Source: Candidatus Amulumruptor caecigallinarius
GTDB lineage: Bacteria > Bacteroidota > Bacteroidia > Bacteroidales > Muribaculaceae
Direction of reading: 5' to 3'
DNA: 64,000 bases
Assembly: GCA_944321825.1 (NCBI GenBank)
Contig: CALUMU010000005.1
Coordinates: 62,001 to 126,000 of the forward strand
Shown: piece after piece, positions 1 to 8,442 of the stretch
How the letters are laid out: every line of letters begins with the position of its first letter
Numbering within the stretch: the stretch's first letter is position 1
Position numbers and translations under genes: made by a program
The notes under the pieces: generated by a model
What the model saw: only the letters and a program-made list of their open reading frames with translations
The model's database searches: none
Told to the model about the DNA's origin: nothing

Positions 1-2
1 CT

Positions 3-494
3 TGGGTACTCGACACGCTCGACCGTTATGGGGTGAAGGCTACATTTTTCATGGTCGGCGACAATGTACGCAAGCATCCTGAAGTATTCAGCGAAGTGCT
101 CCGTCGCGGACACACCGTGGGTAACCACACCATGCACCACCTGCAGGGATTCAAGGTGACGACTCTGCGCTACATGCGAGACATCACCGAAGCCGACACC
201 CTGATAGGCAGTTCGCTGTTCCGTCCGCCTCACGGTCTGATTCGCTGGGCACAGGCCGCAGCCATCAAGCACCACTACAACATCATCATGTATGACCTCG
301 TGACACGCGACTACAGCAAGTGCATGACACCTGACAAAGTATTTGCCAATGTCAGGAAATACACACGTAACGGGTCAATCATCGTATTCCACGACTCGCT
401 GAAGGCTTGGCGCAACCTCAAATATGCGCTGCCGAAAAGCATCGAATGGCTACAGCAGCAAGGTTATGAATTTATGGTCATACCAGGCGATTGA
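3..494 (+). CDS. Polysaccharide deacetylase, NodB domain (5' end outside window)
   Basis: Carbohydrate esterase family 4 (NodB) enzymes remove N- or O-acetyl groups from cell-wall or surface glycans. The reading frame is open from base 3, so the gene begins upstream. The visible part starts in the strand leading to the conserved KATFF segment, so the first motif (TFDDGP) lies outside the window. Seen here are the metal-binding HTMHH (bases 126-140), an RPPHG segment and a late HDS matching motif 5. The frame ends at TGA 492-494, 15 bp before queG on the same strand, so the two may be cotranscribed. The substrate cannot be told from the sequence. Confidence 0.9.
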   Translation, partial: WVLDTLDRYGVKATFFMVGDNVRKHPEVFSEVLRRGHTVGNHTMHHLQGFKVTTLRYMRDITEADTLIGSSLFRPPHGLIRWAQAAAIKHHYNIIMYDLVTRDYSKCMTPDKVFANVRKYTRNGSIIVFHDSLKAWRNLKYALPKSIEWLQQQGYEFMVIPGD

Positions 495-509
495 CCACCT
501 ATCCCCTAT

Positions 510-1427
510 ATGGAGCGAAGCCAAGTCAAGGAAATCGTCAAAGGTGTGGGTGCTACGGCTGTAGGCATCGCACGCGTCACGGAGGTAGATGCAGCGGCAA
601 GGCAATCCTATCTCCACTGGATAGAGTCAGGCCGCTCGGCACCGCTCGGCTACATGGACCGCTACCACGAAGTACGCGACAATCCACGGCTGCTGCTTGA
701 CGGAGCCAACAGCATCATTGTGGCTGCGTTCAGCTACTACTACCCGACATCTGCCGCCAGATCGCATTTCACCATAGCCCGGTATGCACGCGGAGCCGAC
801 TACCACGACGTAGTGCGCCGACGGCTTAACGAAGCAGTCTCCGCAATGATTTCCGAGACAGCCCTTGACCCGTCGGATTTCCGCGTGTGCGTCGATACAG
901 CCCCGCTGCGCGAACGGTATTGGGCGCGGAAAGCCGGAGTAGGGTTCATCGGACGCAACAATGCCCTGATAGTGCCCGGCGAAGGCTCATACATGGTCTT
1001 AGGCGAGATTCTGACCACCATGGAGCTTGATACCGATGCCCCCTGCGCACTGACCTGCGGCAACTGCATGGCTTGCGTCAAGAGCTGTCCCGCAGGGGCT
1101 TTGGATTGCGACGAGGACGGTTACTGCGGAGTCGATGCTTCACGATGTCTCAGCTGCCTCACCATAGAGCACAGGGGGGACTTCCCCGAGGGGGTAAAAC
1201 TCGGGGGACGCATCGCCGGATGCGACACATGCCAGGATGTATGTCCGCACAACCGTCATGCGAAAACATCCACGATAGCTGAATTTGCGCCCTCAAATCC
1301 ACTGCTCGACATGACGGACGACCAGATATTGTCGCTCCGTGCCGAGGACATCCGTCCTCTTACACGACACACGTCTCTCAGCCGCATCAAACCTGCCGAC
1401 TTCATCCGCAACATCCACACTCCATAG
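510..1427 (+). CDS. queG: Epoxyqueuosine reductase QueG
   Basis: QueG is a cobalamin and iron-sulfur enzyme that reduces epoxyqueuosine to queuosine in tRNA, the last step of that modification. The 305-residue protein has the N-terminal QueG domain (about 1-150) and two [4Fe-4S] sets: CGNCMACVKSCP at about residue 180, and CLSCLTIEHRG followed by GCDTCQDVCP at 212-245. The length matches the shorter Bacteroidetes form, without the C-terminal HEAT-like extension of the E. coli enzyme. It starts at ATG 510, just after the deacetylase. Identification rests on the cysteine pattern and the LSCLTIEHRG signature. Confidence 0.95.
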   Translation: MERSQVKEIVKGVGATAVGIARVTEVDAAARQSYLHWIESGRSAPLGYMDRYHEVRDNPRLLLDGANSIIVAAFSYYYPTSAARSHFTIARYARGADYHDVVRRRLNEAVSAMISETALDPSDFRVCVDTAPLRERYWARKAGVGFIGRNNALIVPGEGSYMVLGEILTTMELDTDAPCALTCGNCMACVKSCPAGALDCDEDGYCGVDASRCLSCLTIEHRGDFPEGVKLGGRIAGCDTCQDVCPHNRHAKTSTIAEFAPSNPLLDMTDDQILSLRAEDIRPLTRHTSLSRIKPADFIRNIHTP

Positions 1428-1515
1428 CCAGGCTTGCAGAACATCGGCTCTCATCAGCCACACGCAATAATAGAGCGACTGCAAGCGTTAAATATTATAT
1501 ACACATGCCCTTAGT

Positions 1516-2733
1516 ATGAATTTCCCGTGGCCACGCCGGCTGTTTCCTGTCTCGTTCATACTCATCTCCATGACGGTGGTGAGTTATTTTCTGTATTATT
1601 CGGGGACATTGGTCGACGAGCTGGCCGTACAGGAACGGGCGAGGATGCAGATCTGGGCCGATGCTACACGCCAGATCATCAACACGGACGACACCGTGTC
1701 GTCACCAGCCACTTTGGAGTTTCTGCTCAGTATCATTGAGGACAACCGCACTATCCCCCTGCTGCTGACCGACGACGAGGGGACAATCATCATGCAGCGC
1801 AATTTCGCACTTCCCCAGCCCATCGACAGTCTCGCGCCATGGGAGCTGTCGGACGCCAACAAACGATACCTACAGTCCAAACTCGACCGTCTGAGGCAGT
1901 CGCCCAACGTAATCCACATCGACATCTCCGAGGGCAATGTGCAGCACCTGTATTACGAAGATTCACGTCTGCTCAAGACCCTCAACATATATCCCTATAT
2001 CCTGGTACTCGTCATGGTGATTTTCATCGCCATAATATATCTGGCGTTGAGGGCTTCCAAGAAAGCCGAGCAAAACCGGCTGTGGGTAGGACTGTCAAAG
2101 GAAACCGCACACCAGCTCGGCACACCCATATCGTCCCTGATGGCATGGCTGCCGCTGCTTGAGGCCGAGGGCGTGGACCACGATACGGTCAAAGAGATGG
2201 ACAAGGATGTCAACCGCCTGTCGACAATCGCATCGCGATTCTCGAAAATCGGCAGCAAGCCCAACATGGAGCCATCAGACCTCAACGCCGTGGTAGGCCA
2301 GTCGGTCGACTACATGAAGAGCCGCATATCCCGACGGATTACGCTGACTTTCATGCAGTCAAGCGTTCCCATCAATGCCAACCTTTCAGCCCCGCTGCTC
2401 GAATGGGTGATGGAAAACCTCATCAAAAACGCAGTAGATGCCATGGACGGACAAGGCTCCATAACTGTCGAGGTCAAATCCACCACCGACAATGCCATAA
2501 TCATGGTGAGCGACACCGGCAAAGGGATGACACGCAAGCAGCGCCGCGACATATTCAAGCCCGGATATTCTACAAAAAAACGCGGCTGGGGACTCGGACT
2601 GACATTAGTACGGCGTATCGTCACGCAATATCACGGAGGTAAAATATATGTCAGCGACTCCCAGCCCGGCATCGGCACGACATTCGTCATAGAACTACCA
2701 CTTAACCCCGCCCTCTCAACTACCGACGCATGA
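1516..2733 (+). CDS. Membrane sensor histidine kinase
   Basis: A 405-residue two-component kinase. It has a membrane segment at about 10-30, an extracytoplasmic sensor region of roughly 125 residues with no recognised domain, and a second membrane segment at about 155-177. The phosphoacceptor H-box HQLGTPISSL follows (His199), then an N-box (ENLIKNAVDAM, about 300), G1 (DTGKGM, about 333) and G2 (GWGLGL, about 355). No HAMP domain is evident between membrane and H-box. No response regulator lies next to it, so it is an orphan kinase or pairs in trans. Its stop overlaps the next gene's start by 4 bp (ATGA), indicating translational coupling to the HAD phosphatase. The signal sensed is unknown. 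Confidence 0.92.
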   Translation: MNFPWPRRLFPVSFILISMTVVSYFLYYSGTLVDELAVQERARMQIWADATRQIINTDDTVSSPATLEFLLSIIEDNRTIPLLLTDDEGTIIMQRNFALPQPIDSLAPWELSDANKRYLQSKLDRLRQSPNVIHIDISEGNVQHLYYEDSRLLKTLNIYPYILVLVMVIFIAIIYLALRASKKAEQNRLWVGLSKETAHQLGTPISSLMAWLPLLEAEGVDHDTVKEMDKDVNRLSTIASRFSKIGSKPNMEPSDLNAVVGQSVDYMKSRISRRITLTFMQSSVPINANLSAPLLEWVMENLIKNAVDAMDGQGSITVEVKSTTDNAIIMVSDTGKGMTRKQRRDIFKPGYSTKKRGWGLGLTLVRRIVTQYHGGKIYVSDSQPGIGTTFVIELPLNPALSTTDA

Positions 2734-3557
2734 AGCAACTGTTCATAACCGACATGGACGGCACTCTGCTTGATGACCAAAGCAAAGTCAGTCCACGTTC
2801 GGCACGGATTATCAGCGACCTCTCACGCCAAGGCGCACTCATCACAGTGGCGACAGCACGCACACCGGCCACGGTCCAACCTCTCCTTGAAGGGATGTAC
2901 ACCTCGCTGCCGGCAATAGTTATGACCGGAGCAGCCATGTGGGACAGAGAGAAGCAAACATATGCCAGCACACGCCCATTTGAATATGGAGCCGACCGAC
3001 GGCTCATAGAATTGCTGAACAACTATGGGATTCGCCCGTTTGTCTACATGTTTTTCGACAACGACCCGCTGCTGCATGTCTACCGCCACTCCCCTCTCAG
3101 CCCTGAAGACATGACATTCATGGACCAGCGACGCGAAAGCGGCCTGAAAGAGTTTCATATCGACCAGCCGATACCCGATGGCGGACACACAATGCTGCTA
3201 TTCGCCATGGGACCAAAAGAGAGGATATTTACAGCAGCCGACAATATCCGCGCACTCGGCATCTGCTCGGTGTCGGCATTCACCGACATATTCAGCGACA
3301 ATACCGGCATCCTTGAACTGTTTGCACCAGATGTCAGCAAGGCATCGGCAGTCTTGTCGCTCAAGGCACAGACAGGTGCGGAACACCTTGTGGTCTACGG
3401 CGACAATCTCAACGACCTGCCCATGATGGCTGTGGCCGATGAAAGCGTGGCCGTAGCCAACGCCCTGCCCGAAGTCAAGGCTGCCGCCACACGTGTCATC
3501 GATGCGAACACCGACGATGCCGTAGCCCTCGACATATTAAGCAGATACACGGATTAA
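2730..3557 (+). CDS. HAD-superfamily phosphatase, Cof type
   Basis: A 275-residue Cof-like (subclass IIB) HAD hydrolase. These enzymes dephosphorylate sugar phosphates, FMN or similar small molecules. Motif I is DMDGT with nucleophile Asp8 and acid/base Asp10. The Cof cap lies in the middle third, and motif IV is GDNLNDLPMM near residue 225. The start codon overlaps the kinase stop (ATGA), so both come from one mRNA. A two-way terminator follows at 3607-3637. The substrate cannot be predicted. Confidence 0.9.
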   Translation: MKQLFITDMDGTLLDDQSKVSPRSARIISDLSRQGALITVATARTPATVQPLLEGMYTSLPAIVMTGAAMWDREKQTYASTRPFEYGADRRLIELLNNYGIRPFVYMFFDNDPLLHVYRHSPLSPEDMTFMDQRRESGLKEFHIDQPIPDGGHTMLLFAMGPKERIFTAADNIRALGICSVSAFTDIFSDNTGILELFAPDVSKASAVLSLKAQTGAEHLVVYGDNLNDLPMMAVADESVAVANALPEVKAAATRVIDANTDDAVALDILSRYTD

Positions 3558-3606
3558 AACGAGGCATGAATCACATAAACATAGTCTAACAAAGCCCATA
3601 TAAAAA

Positions 3607-3637
3607 AAAGGCAGCTGTTCGCACAACAGCGGCCTTT
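3607..3637. terminator. Bidirectional terminator between HAD gene and amylase
   Basis: Arms GCTGTT (614-619 within 3.6 kb) and AACAGC, extended by AAAGGC/GCCTTT across one A-G mismatch, form a 12-bp stem with a 5-nt loop. An A-rich run on the left and a T-rich run on the right fit use in both directions between convergent genes. Confidence 0.75.
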
Positions 3638-3699
3638 CTCTTCCCTGGCGTAAGAAGCTCTAATTAATATTTCACGATAATAAAAATCTCTCTAACACA

Positions 3700-5916
3700 T
3701 TATTTTATCATTTCCTTTGTCACTTTGTGGCCACGGACTACAATATATAAACCGGGAGTGGGATTTTCAATTTTTACGCCTTGCAGATTGTAGTATATAG
3801 GTTCTACAGAGTCATCGTCAGAGTCCACATTGCCTGTCGACAGGGCTGTGGTCGTAGCTGTCACTGTCATATTGTCAAAATCGGCAGTAATGGTATACTG
3901 GCCCGGGGCTATGGTCCATGACTGACAGCCCGAAGCAGAGACATTGAGAGGATAGGCCGTCATAGCCGCAGACTGACCCACGGTCAGAGGAGCACCTTCG
4001 ACAGAAGCACCGTAGCGGTCGGCACTCTGGTTGAGAGCGTCCCATGAAGATGCCGTAGCCGTGGCGAGGTTGAAGTAGCATGAGGTTTCGCCTGTGGCAA
4101 GCTCAAATTCCACATCGTAGGCCGTGAACTTATTGCCGCTCTTGGTCATAGCGACCCCAATTCCAGGAGTAGCACCCCAGCCTGCGCCGTTGGCGAGGTT
4201 GCCGAGGATGTAGAGCGATGACGGTGCTGTGCCTCCAGTAGTGCCACCACCTCCTGAGCCACCGCCAGCTATGGTGCCGTCTGCATTATAGGTAGCTCCA
4301 TTCTGGAACACGAGGTCTCCTTCACCGGGTGCAGAGCCACCGCCTCCGGCTTTCTCGTTGCCATTATTGCTGATTATAATATGGGTCGGAACCTTGCCGG
4401 CCGGAGCTTCCCAGTAATATTTGCCGTCTTTCTGAATCATGAGGTCACCAGGCCATGTACCGTTGGCATTACAATTCGCATCGCCATGATTGGCGTTCCA
4501 TGCCCATACATATGGTGTCCAACCGTTGCTATTGATAAAATAGCAATACTGCTTGTCAGTGGTAGGAGTATCACCGCCAGTGCCACCGCCGCCACCCGTG
4601 GAGCCGCCTTTATATATCACTGCTATACCGCTTGAACCTACATTGCCGCTGATGGTCGAAGATGTGACAGTGAATGAGCCACCGCTCACCACATCGGTAT
4701 ATGTACCAGCGGGGCAGTAACCGCCGCCATTGGCTATGGAGATGTTGCCGCTGCCCTTCATAACAATGACAGCACCAACGCCCTCACGTGTGCAAGAGAA
4801 AGCATCTCCCGTGGATGTAACATAGTCTCTGGCACTGCCGGCGACGTTGCGCAGCTTGTTGACTGCAGTAACCGCCGCAGACTTGAATGCTGTAGAACCC
4901 TTGCCTGTCTTGATATTGTTGAAGCCCTTGGTGTTGGGACGTGACAAGTAGAGGGCTGTCGCTCCGTTACGGGTCGCAACACAAGCATAAGCGCGGTCGA
5001 TGACGCTCTGGTCCACATTCATGCTCCAGTCATCGTTGGAATATGTGTCGTGGCTTTCGGCCCAATAGACCATCTTGTTGTCGGCAACACCACGGTTGGC
5101 AACCCATTCACCGGCGTAGCCCTGCTGGACGCCACCGTTGTACTGGGCTGCTCCGTTGGAGTAACGGTTGTCGGTCACACTCATGTAATTGGCATACTCG
5201 TTGATTGGAGAGCCGTCATCGTTGAGGATTTCTCCGTAGTGCCACATGCCGGAAACGGATGTCACCGCACTCCAGAATCCGCAGCCTTCACTGGGAGTGG
5301 CGATATGCTTTGCAGCATCCCAACGGATACCTTTGACACCGCAGCTTTTGAGAAATTCGATATACGCCTTGCCGCGAGCCTGCACTTCCGGGTCTTCGGA
5401 GTTGACATCGCCGTAATCGCCGAGCTGTCCGTGGGTGACGGAATAGCGGTCGCCATAATTGATACCACCGTTCCAACGCACACGCCCATTGGAGTCCCAC
5501 CACGTGTCATGGTAACCGGCAGTCTTGTCGACATGGTTGGCCACAACGTCGACGATGACCTTGATGCCGTAGTTGGCCGCCTCTGTACAAAGGTCTCTCA
5601 AATCCTGCTCGGAACAAAAGCCCGACGACTTAAAAGCGAGGTCGTAGGGACGATAGAGGTCATGCCACGGAGACCCCGAAGCGCTTACATCGGGACGCTG
5701 GAGGGGAGAAAGCTGCACAGAGCCGAATCCGGCAGCCGCGATGGCAGGGAGCTCGGCCTTGACAGCCGATACCGGCCAGTTGAAGCAATGAAGGATGTTG
5801 CCGTCCTGGATGTTGGCAGGCAAACCATAGCCTTGAGCCATAGACGACGGCCAAACCGCAGTCAGGCACAGAGCCGCCAACAGCCACCTACCGACTTTAA
5901 GGTAATGCTTTTTCAT
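3700..5916 (-). CDS. Secreted GH13 alpha-amylase with two starch-binding modules
   Basis: A 738-residue endo-acting alpha-amylase. There is a signal peptide at about 1-27. The GH13 barrel (about 30-430) has DVVANH (123-128), GIRWDAAKH with nucleophile Asp200, acid/base Glu229 and the AESHD motif ending in Asp290. A Gly-rich linker (about 440) leads to a CBM26-like module (YCYFINSNGW..., about 455-530). A second Gly-rich linker (about 555) leads to a SusE/SusF-like module starting SLYILGN (about 568-690). The C-terminal 30 residues (YYNLQGVKI...PGLYIV) resemble the sorting or anchoring tail on many Bacteroidales exported proteins. All catalytic residues are present. A minus-strand -7 box (TAATTTTG) lies at 6015-6022. 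Surface or extracellular starch degradation is the likely role; no SusC/SusD pair is nearby. Confidence 0.93.
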   Translation of the reverse strand: MKKHYLKVGRWLLAALCLTAVWPSSMAQGYGLPANIQDGNILHCFNWPVSAVKAELPAIAAAGFGSVQLSPLQRPDVSASGSPWHDLYRPYDLAFKSSGFCSEQDLRDLCTEAANYGIKVIVDVVANHVDKTAGYHDTWWDSNGRVRWNGGINYGDRYSVTHGQLGDYGDVNSEDPEVQARGKAYIEFLKSCGVKGIRWDAAKHIATPSEGCGFWSAVTSVSGMWHYGEILNDDGSPINEYANYMSVTDNRYSNGAAQYNGGVQQGYAGEWVANRGVADNKMVYWAESHDTYSNDDWSMNVDQSVIDRAYACVATRNGATALYLSRPNTKGFNNIKTGKGSTAFKSAAVTAVNKLRNVAGSARDYVTSTGDAFSCTREGVGAVIVMKGSGNISIANGGGYCPAGTYTDVVSGGSFTVTSSTISGNVGSSGIAVIYKGGSTGGGGGTGGDTPTTDKQYCYFINSNGWTPYVWAWNANHGDANCNANGTWPGDLMIQKDGKYYWEAPAGKVPTHIIISNNGNEKAGGGGSAPGEGDLVFQNGATYNADGTIAGGGSGGGGTTGGTAPSSLYILGNLANGAGWGATPGIGVAMTKSGNKFTAYDVEFELATGETSCYFNLATATASSWDALNQSADRYGASVEGAPLTVGQSAAMTAYPLNVSASGCQSWTIAPGQYTITADFDNMTVTATTTALSTGNVDSDDDSVEPIYYNLQGVKIENPTPGLYIVVRGHKVTKEMIK

Positions 5917-6014
5917 CAGAAAATGGGATTAAATTAGAATTGGTGAATAATAATTGAAATGGTAAATGCTTAAGAGCTATAGATTAAAAATAACAGTCAA
6001 AAATGAAACAATCG

Positions 6015-6048
6015 CAAAATTATGCATCATACCGATACATACCCTCAA
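6015..6048 (-). promoter_or_regulatory. Putative amylase promoter
   Basis: The minus strand reads TAATTTTG at 6022-6015, matching the Bacteroidetes -7 box. A TTG lies 23 bp further upstream (6048-6046), slightly beyond the usual spacing. The inferred 5' leader is about 90 nt. Confidence 0.4.
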
Positions 6049-6152
6049 TGGGTAACTACACATCCCCGACACGCCATTACAACCCTCTATATATCAGCAA
6101 ATTGATATTCAAATGAGTAATAGCCAACCTTTGTATGGGTAAACTCGGACAT

Positions 6153-6683
6153 CTATATTGCAGACTGTATGGAAGCCAGCCGCCGATAAAACTCATCGAC
6201 ACTGACTGTCAGCTTCGAGCGTATCAGAGTACGCAGATTATAGATAGTGCGAGGCGAGTAACGGAGCATAGCCGATATGTCGTCAGTGTTTTCTATCCCG
6301 AGTTTCATCAACGCGATGATACGCATCTCGGTCGACAGACTGCTCCTCCGGGGCTTTGAGGGGTTTTCTATCATAGCACTGATCCGCGAGACAAAATCGG
6401 GATATATAGAGAGAAACATACGGTCAAATGCCTCGTAGAACGTATCCATATTTGCATCTATCTGCGCTTTTGATCTAAGCGAAGCCAATAAATCATCATA
6501 TTTGCCGACCACAGCCATCCTGTAAAGAGTCCTTTGATAGGACGCACATCTGTTAATCGAACCCGACCATTGGCGGAATAAAGACATAATGTATTTGACC
6601 GTATAGGTATCGCCGCCTACACATATATCAGCATGATTACATCCAGCATACGGACCGACTTCTTCTTTCATGATTCGACACAT
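6153..6683 (-). CDS. C-terminal part of a DUF6377-type transcriptional regulator, probably truncated
   Basis: The 176-residue product matches the C-terminal half of DUF6377 regulators: a helical segment (FYEAFDRMFLSIYPDFV, about 85-101) followed by the conserved STEMRI..LMKLGIENTDDIS..LRYSPRTIYNLRT helix-turn-helix (about 120-155). Full-length members known from Bacteroides carry an N-terminal TPR region and a membrane segment and are often several hundred residues long. Neither is present here, and the first 30 residues look unrelated. Upstream DNA (6684-6900) is AT-rich with no frame that would supply the missing part. It may be a decayed relic or a free-standing DNA-binding domain. Its position behind the amylase suggests it once regulated starch use. 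Confidence 0.6.
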   Translation of the reverse strand: MCRIMKEEVGPYAGCNHADICVGGDTYTVKYIMSLFRQWSGSINRCASYQRTLYRMAVVGKYDDLLASLRSKAQIDANMDTFYEAFDRMFLSIYPDFVSRISAMIENPSKPRRSSLSTEMRIIALMKLGIENTDDISAMLRYSPRTIYNLRTLIRSKLTVSVDEFYRRLASIQSAI

Positions 6684-7044
6684 TAAGGTAAGGGGGTTAA
6701 ACGCTGTTTTGATTTAGCTCAGGATTACGACTTATGAAGTTGCTGCCTCTATATATCTTATTGATATTGGGCAAGCATTTTCCGAACGCATATCATGCCT
6801 GCACGAGCCACACATGACGCTCGCAAAAGTATATAAAATATGGTAATTTACCCCCCCCCATTGTTAATTTTAGTTAATATCACATCTTATTGCGGTGTCA
6901 TGAAGACCATGCTCAGCTGCATCAGAGCCAAAGTCAAATAGCTACACATACATAACATACAAGCCCGACACGGCATAAACCGTGGCGGGCTGTCTTATTT
7001 CGAAGTGTATAGAAAGAACTCCTTACAAAAATCTATGGGTGAAA
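6684..7044. other. Intergenic region with a 9-C tract and a minus-strand -7 box
   Basis: No gene is seen. The stretch holds a run of nine C at 6851-6859, a minus-strand TACTTTTG at 6831-6824 that could start transcription towards the truncated regulator, and a terminator-like hairpin at 6962-6991. The C run lies 19-27 bp upstream of the -7 box, where the -33 element would be expected. Confidence 0.5.
6962..6991 (-). terminator. Hairpin after the GH57 gene
   Basis: AGCCCG-A-CACGG (962-973) pairs with CCGTG-G-CGGGCT (980-991) with one internal mismatch and a 6-nt loop. It lies 54 bp beyond the GH57 stop. The U-tract on that strand is weak, so termination may be partial. Confidence 0.6.
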
Positions 7045-8382
7045 TCAAACCGTCTTCTTGGCAGAGCGGGATTTGCGGGCTTTGCGTTCCTCGTTGTAAT
7101 GCTCGCGGTCGGTATGTGCCGATGCGAGCTGCTTGTTGAGTTCTTCGATTTCGCGACTCTGGTTGCGTATGGTGGTAAGGAGTGCGTTAAGTTCCTCATT
7201 CTCTATCGACAACGGATACTGCTCCTCTACCCTCACAATAAAGTCGGCAAGGACATTCATGTAGTTAGTGAAAGCCTGGAACGGAGATTCATAAGGGCTG
7301 AAAAACGAGTGGATAGAGCCGTCGGCGCGATGCTTGGTCGACATGTAGAATAGATGGTCGCTCGCCTGCAGGTACATCCAATCCTGACGCAACCGTCGGT
7401 CGTCACACAAGCGTACCCTCTCAGCCACACTGTAGAGCTTGCGGAAAGCCTCGTTCTGGAGAGCGTTGCCCAACCACGCCGAAGTATCGCGAGCTTCATC
7501 CGCCCATGAAATCGGATGCATCACCTCCAACGGAGCCACAGCCGGGATGCTGTCGACGGCCTCCGACGGTGTGACAAATCCGATGCCCATGTCACGGGCA
7601 AACCTCGGCAGAGCCTCCATAAAGCTGAATATGCCGCTCTCGGCCGGCTGGGTCTCTCCAAGGGTCTCCATACTCATGAAGATATTGAAAATCTGCTCCT
7701 CGGCAGGGGTTGCAGCAATCTGGGCGATATACTGGTCGGCCGTGATGGGCTGAGTGGAGAAATGATAGTTTATCGGCTCTGTCATGGCATCGTTTTTCAG
7801 CAGGAGCTTAAGGCCGGGGGCTTCGGATGCCGAATAGATGTAATTAGGCGACTTCCATCCGAGTATGTGCTTCGCGCCTTCCGTAATCACGCCCTTGTAA
7901 CCCATGGCGAGTATCTGCGGGGCTGTTTCATCACAGTAAATCAGCTCGGTGTTGCGTAGCACACGTGGACGCTGACCGAAGAGCTGCTCTATCTTGTCGT
8001 CATGCTCTTTGCACTGCAATGCAAACTCCTCGGGGTCGATAAGCGACGCGAGCGAATGGGAATATGTCTCTCCGAGTATCTCCACACTCCCTGTGGCCAC
8101 CAACGCCTGCATACGGTCGATGAACTCCGGCACATACTGCTCAAGCTGCTCCAATGCGAGACCTGTGACCGAAATGGCGCATTTGAAAGCACCGCCGCTG
8201 TCACGAATCATCTTCAGCAAAGTATCGGCAGCCGGTATGTAGCTGCGGTATGCGATACGTGTGATTATGTCCTCGTTGGCAAAATTGTCATAATAGTAAT
8301 GGTCGTTGCCTATGTCGAAGAAACGATACCGTTTCAGACGGAAAGGCTGATGTATCTGGAAATAGAAACAGATGGATTTCAT
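7045..8382 (-). CDS. GH57-family glycoside hydrolase-like protein, catalytic Asp apparently replaced
   Basis: A cytoplasmic 445-residue GH57 protein that closes the glycogen operon (debranching enzyme, GT4 synthase, GH57). Family regions seen are CR1 IHQPFRL (10-16), CR2 GSVEILGE (98-105) and CR3 RNTEL with the presumed nucleophile Glu145. CR4 reads FNIFMSMETLGETQ (232-245), where the family normally has an acid/base Asp, as in DYETFG. The base sequence gives Ser237 at that place, so activity is doubtful. A charged coiled coil fills about 395-445. Active relatives are amylases, branching enzymes or 4-alpha-glucanotransferases. A structural or regulatory role in glycogen metabolism is possible here. 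Confidence 0.85.
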   Translation of the reverse strand: MKSICFYFQIHQPFRLKRYRFFDIGNDHYYYDNFANEDIITRIAYRSYIPAADTLLKMIRDSGGAFKCAISVTGLALEQLEQYVPEFIDRMQALVATGSVEILGETYSHSLASLIDPEEFALQCKEHDDKIEQLFGQRPRVLRNTELIYCDETAPQILAMGYKGVITEGAKHILGWKSPNYIYSASEAPGLKLLLKNDAMTEPINYHFSTQPITADQYIAQIAATPAEEQIFNIFMSMETLGETQPAESGIFSFMEALPRFARDMGIGFVTPSEAVDSIPAVAPLEVMHPISWADEARDTSAWLGNALQNEAFRKLYSVAERVRLCDDRRLRQDWMYLQASDHLFYMSTKHRADGSIHSFFSPYESPFQAFTNYMNVLADFIVRVEEQYPLSIENEELNALLTTIRNQSREIEELNKQLASAHTDREHYNEERKARKSRSAKKTV

Positions 8383-8442
8383 GGCGTTTATGTATGTTTT
8401 CGCTTGATTTTATTTAGACTGTGTTTTTGTGTATAACGGCAT

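Noticed and set aside
5050-5937. 295-codon plus-strand frame opposite the amylase
   Set aside because: It is antisense to a well-supported GH13 gene. Its His/Val/Asp-rich product matches no family and reflects the codon pattern of the other strand.
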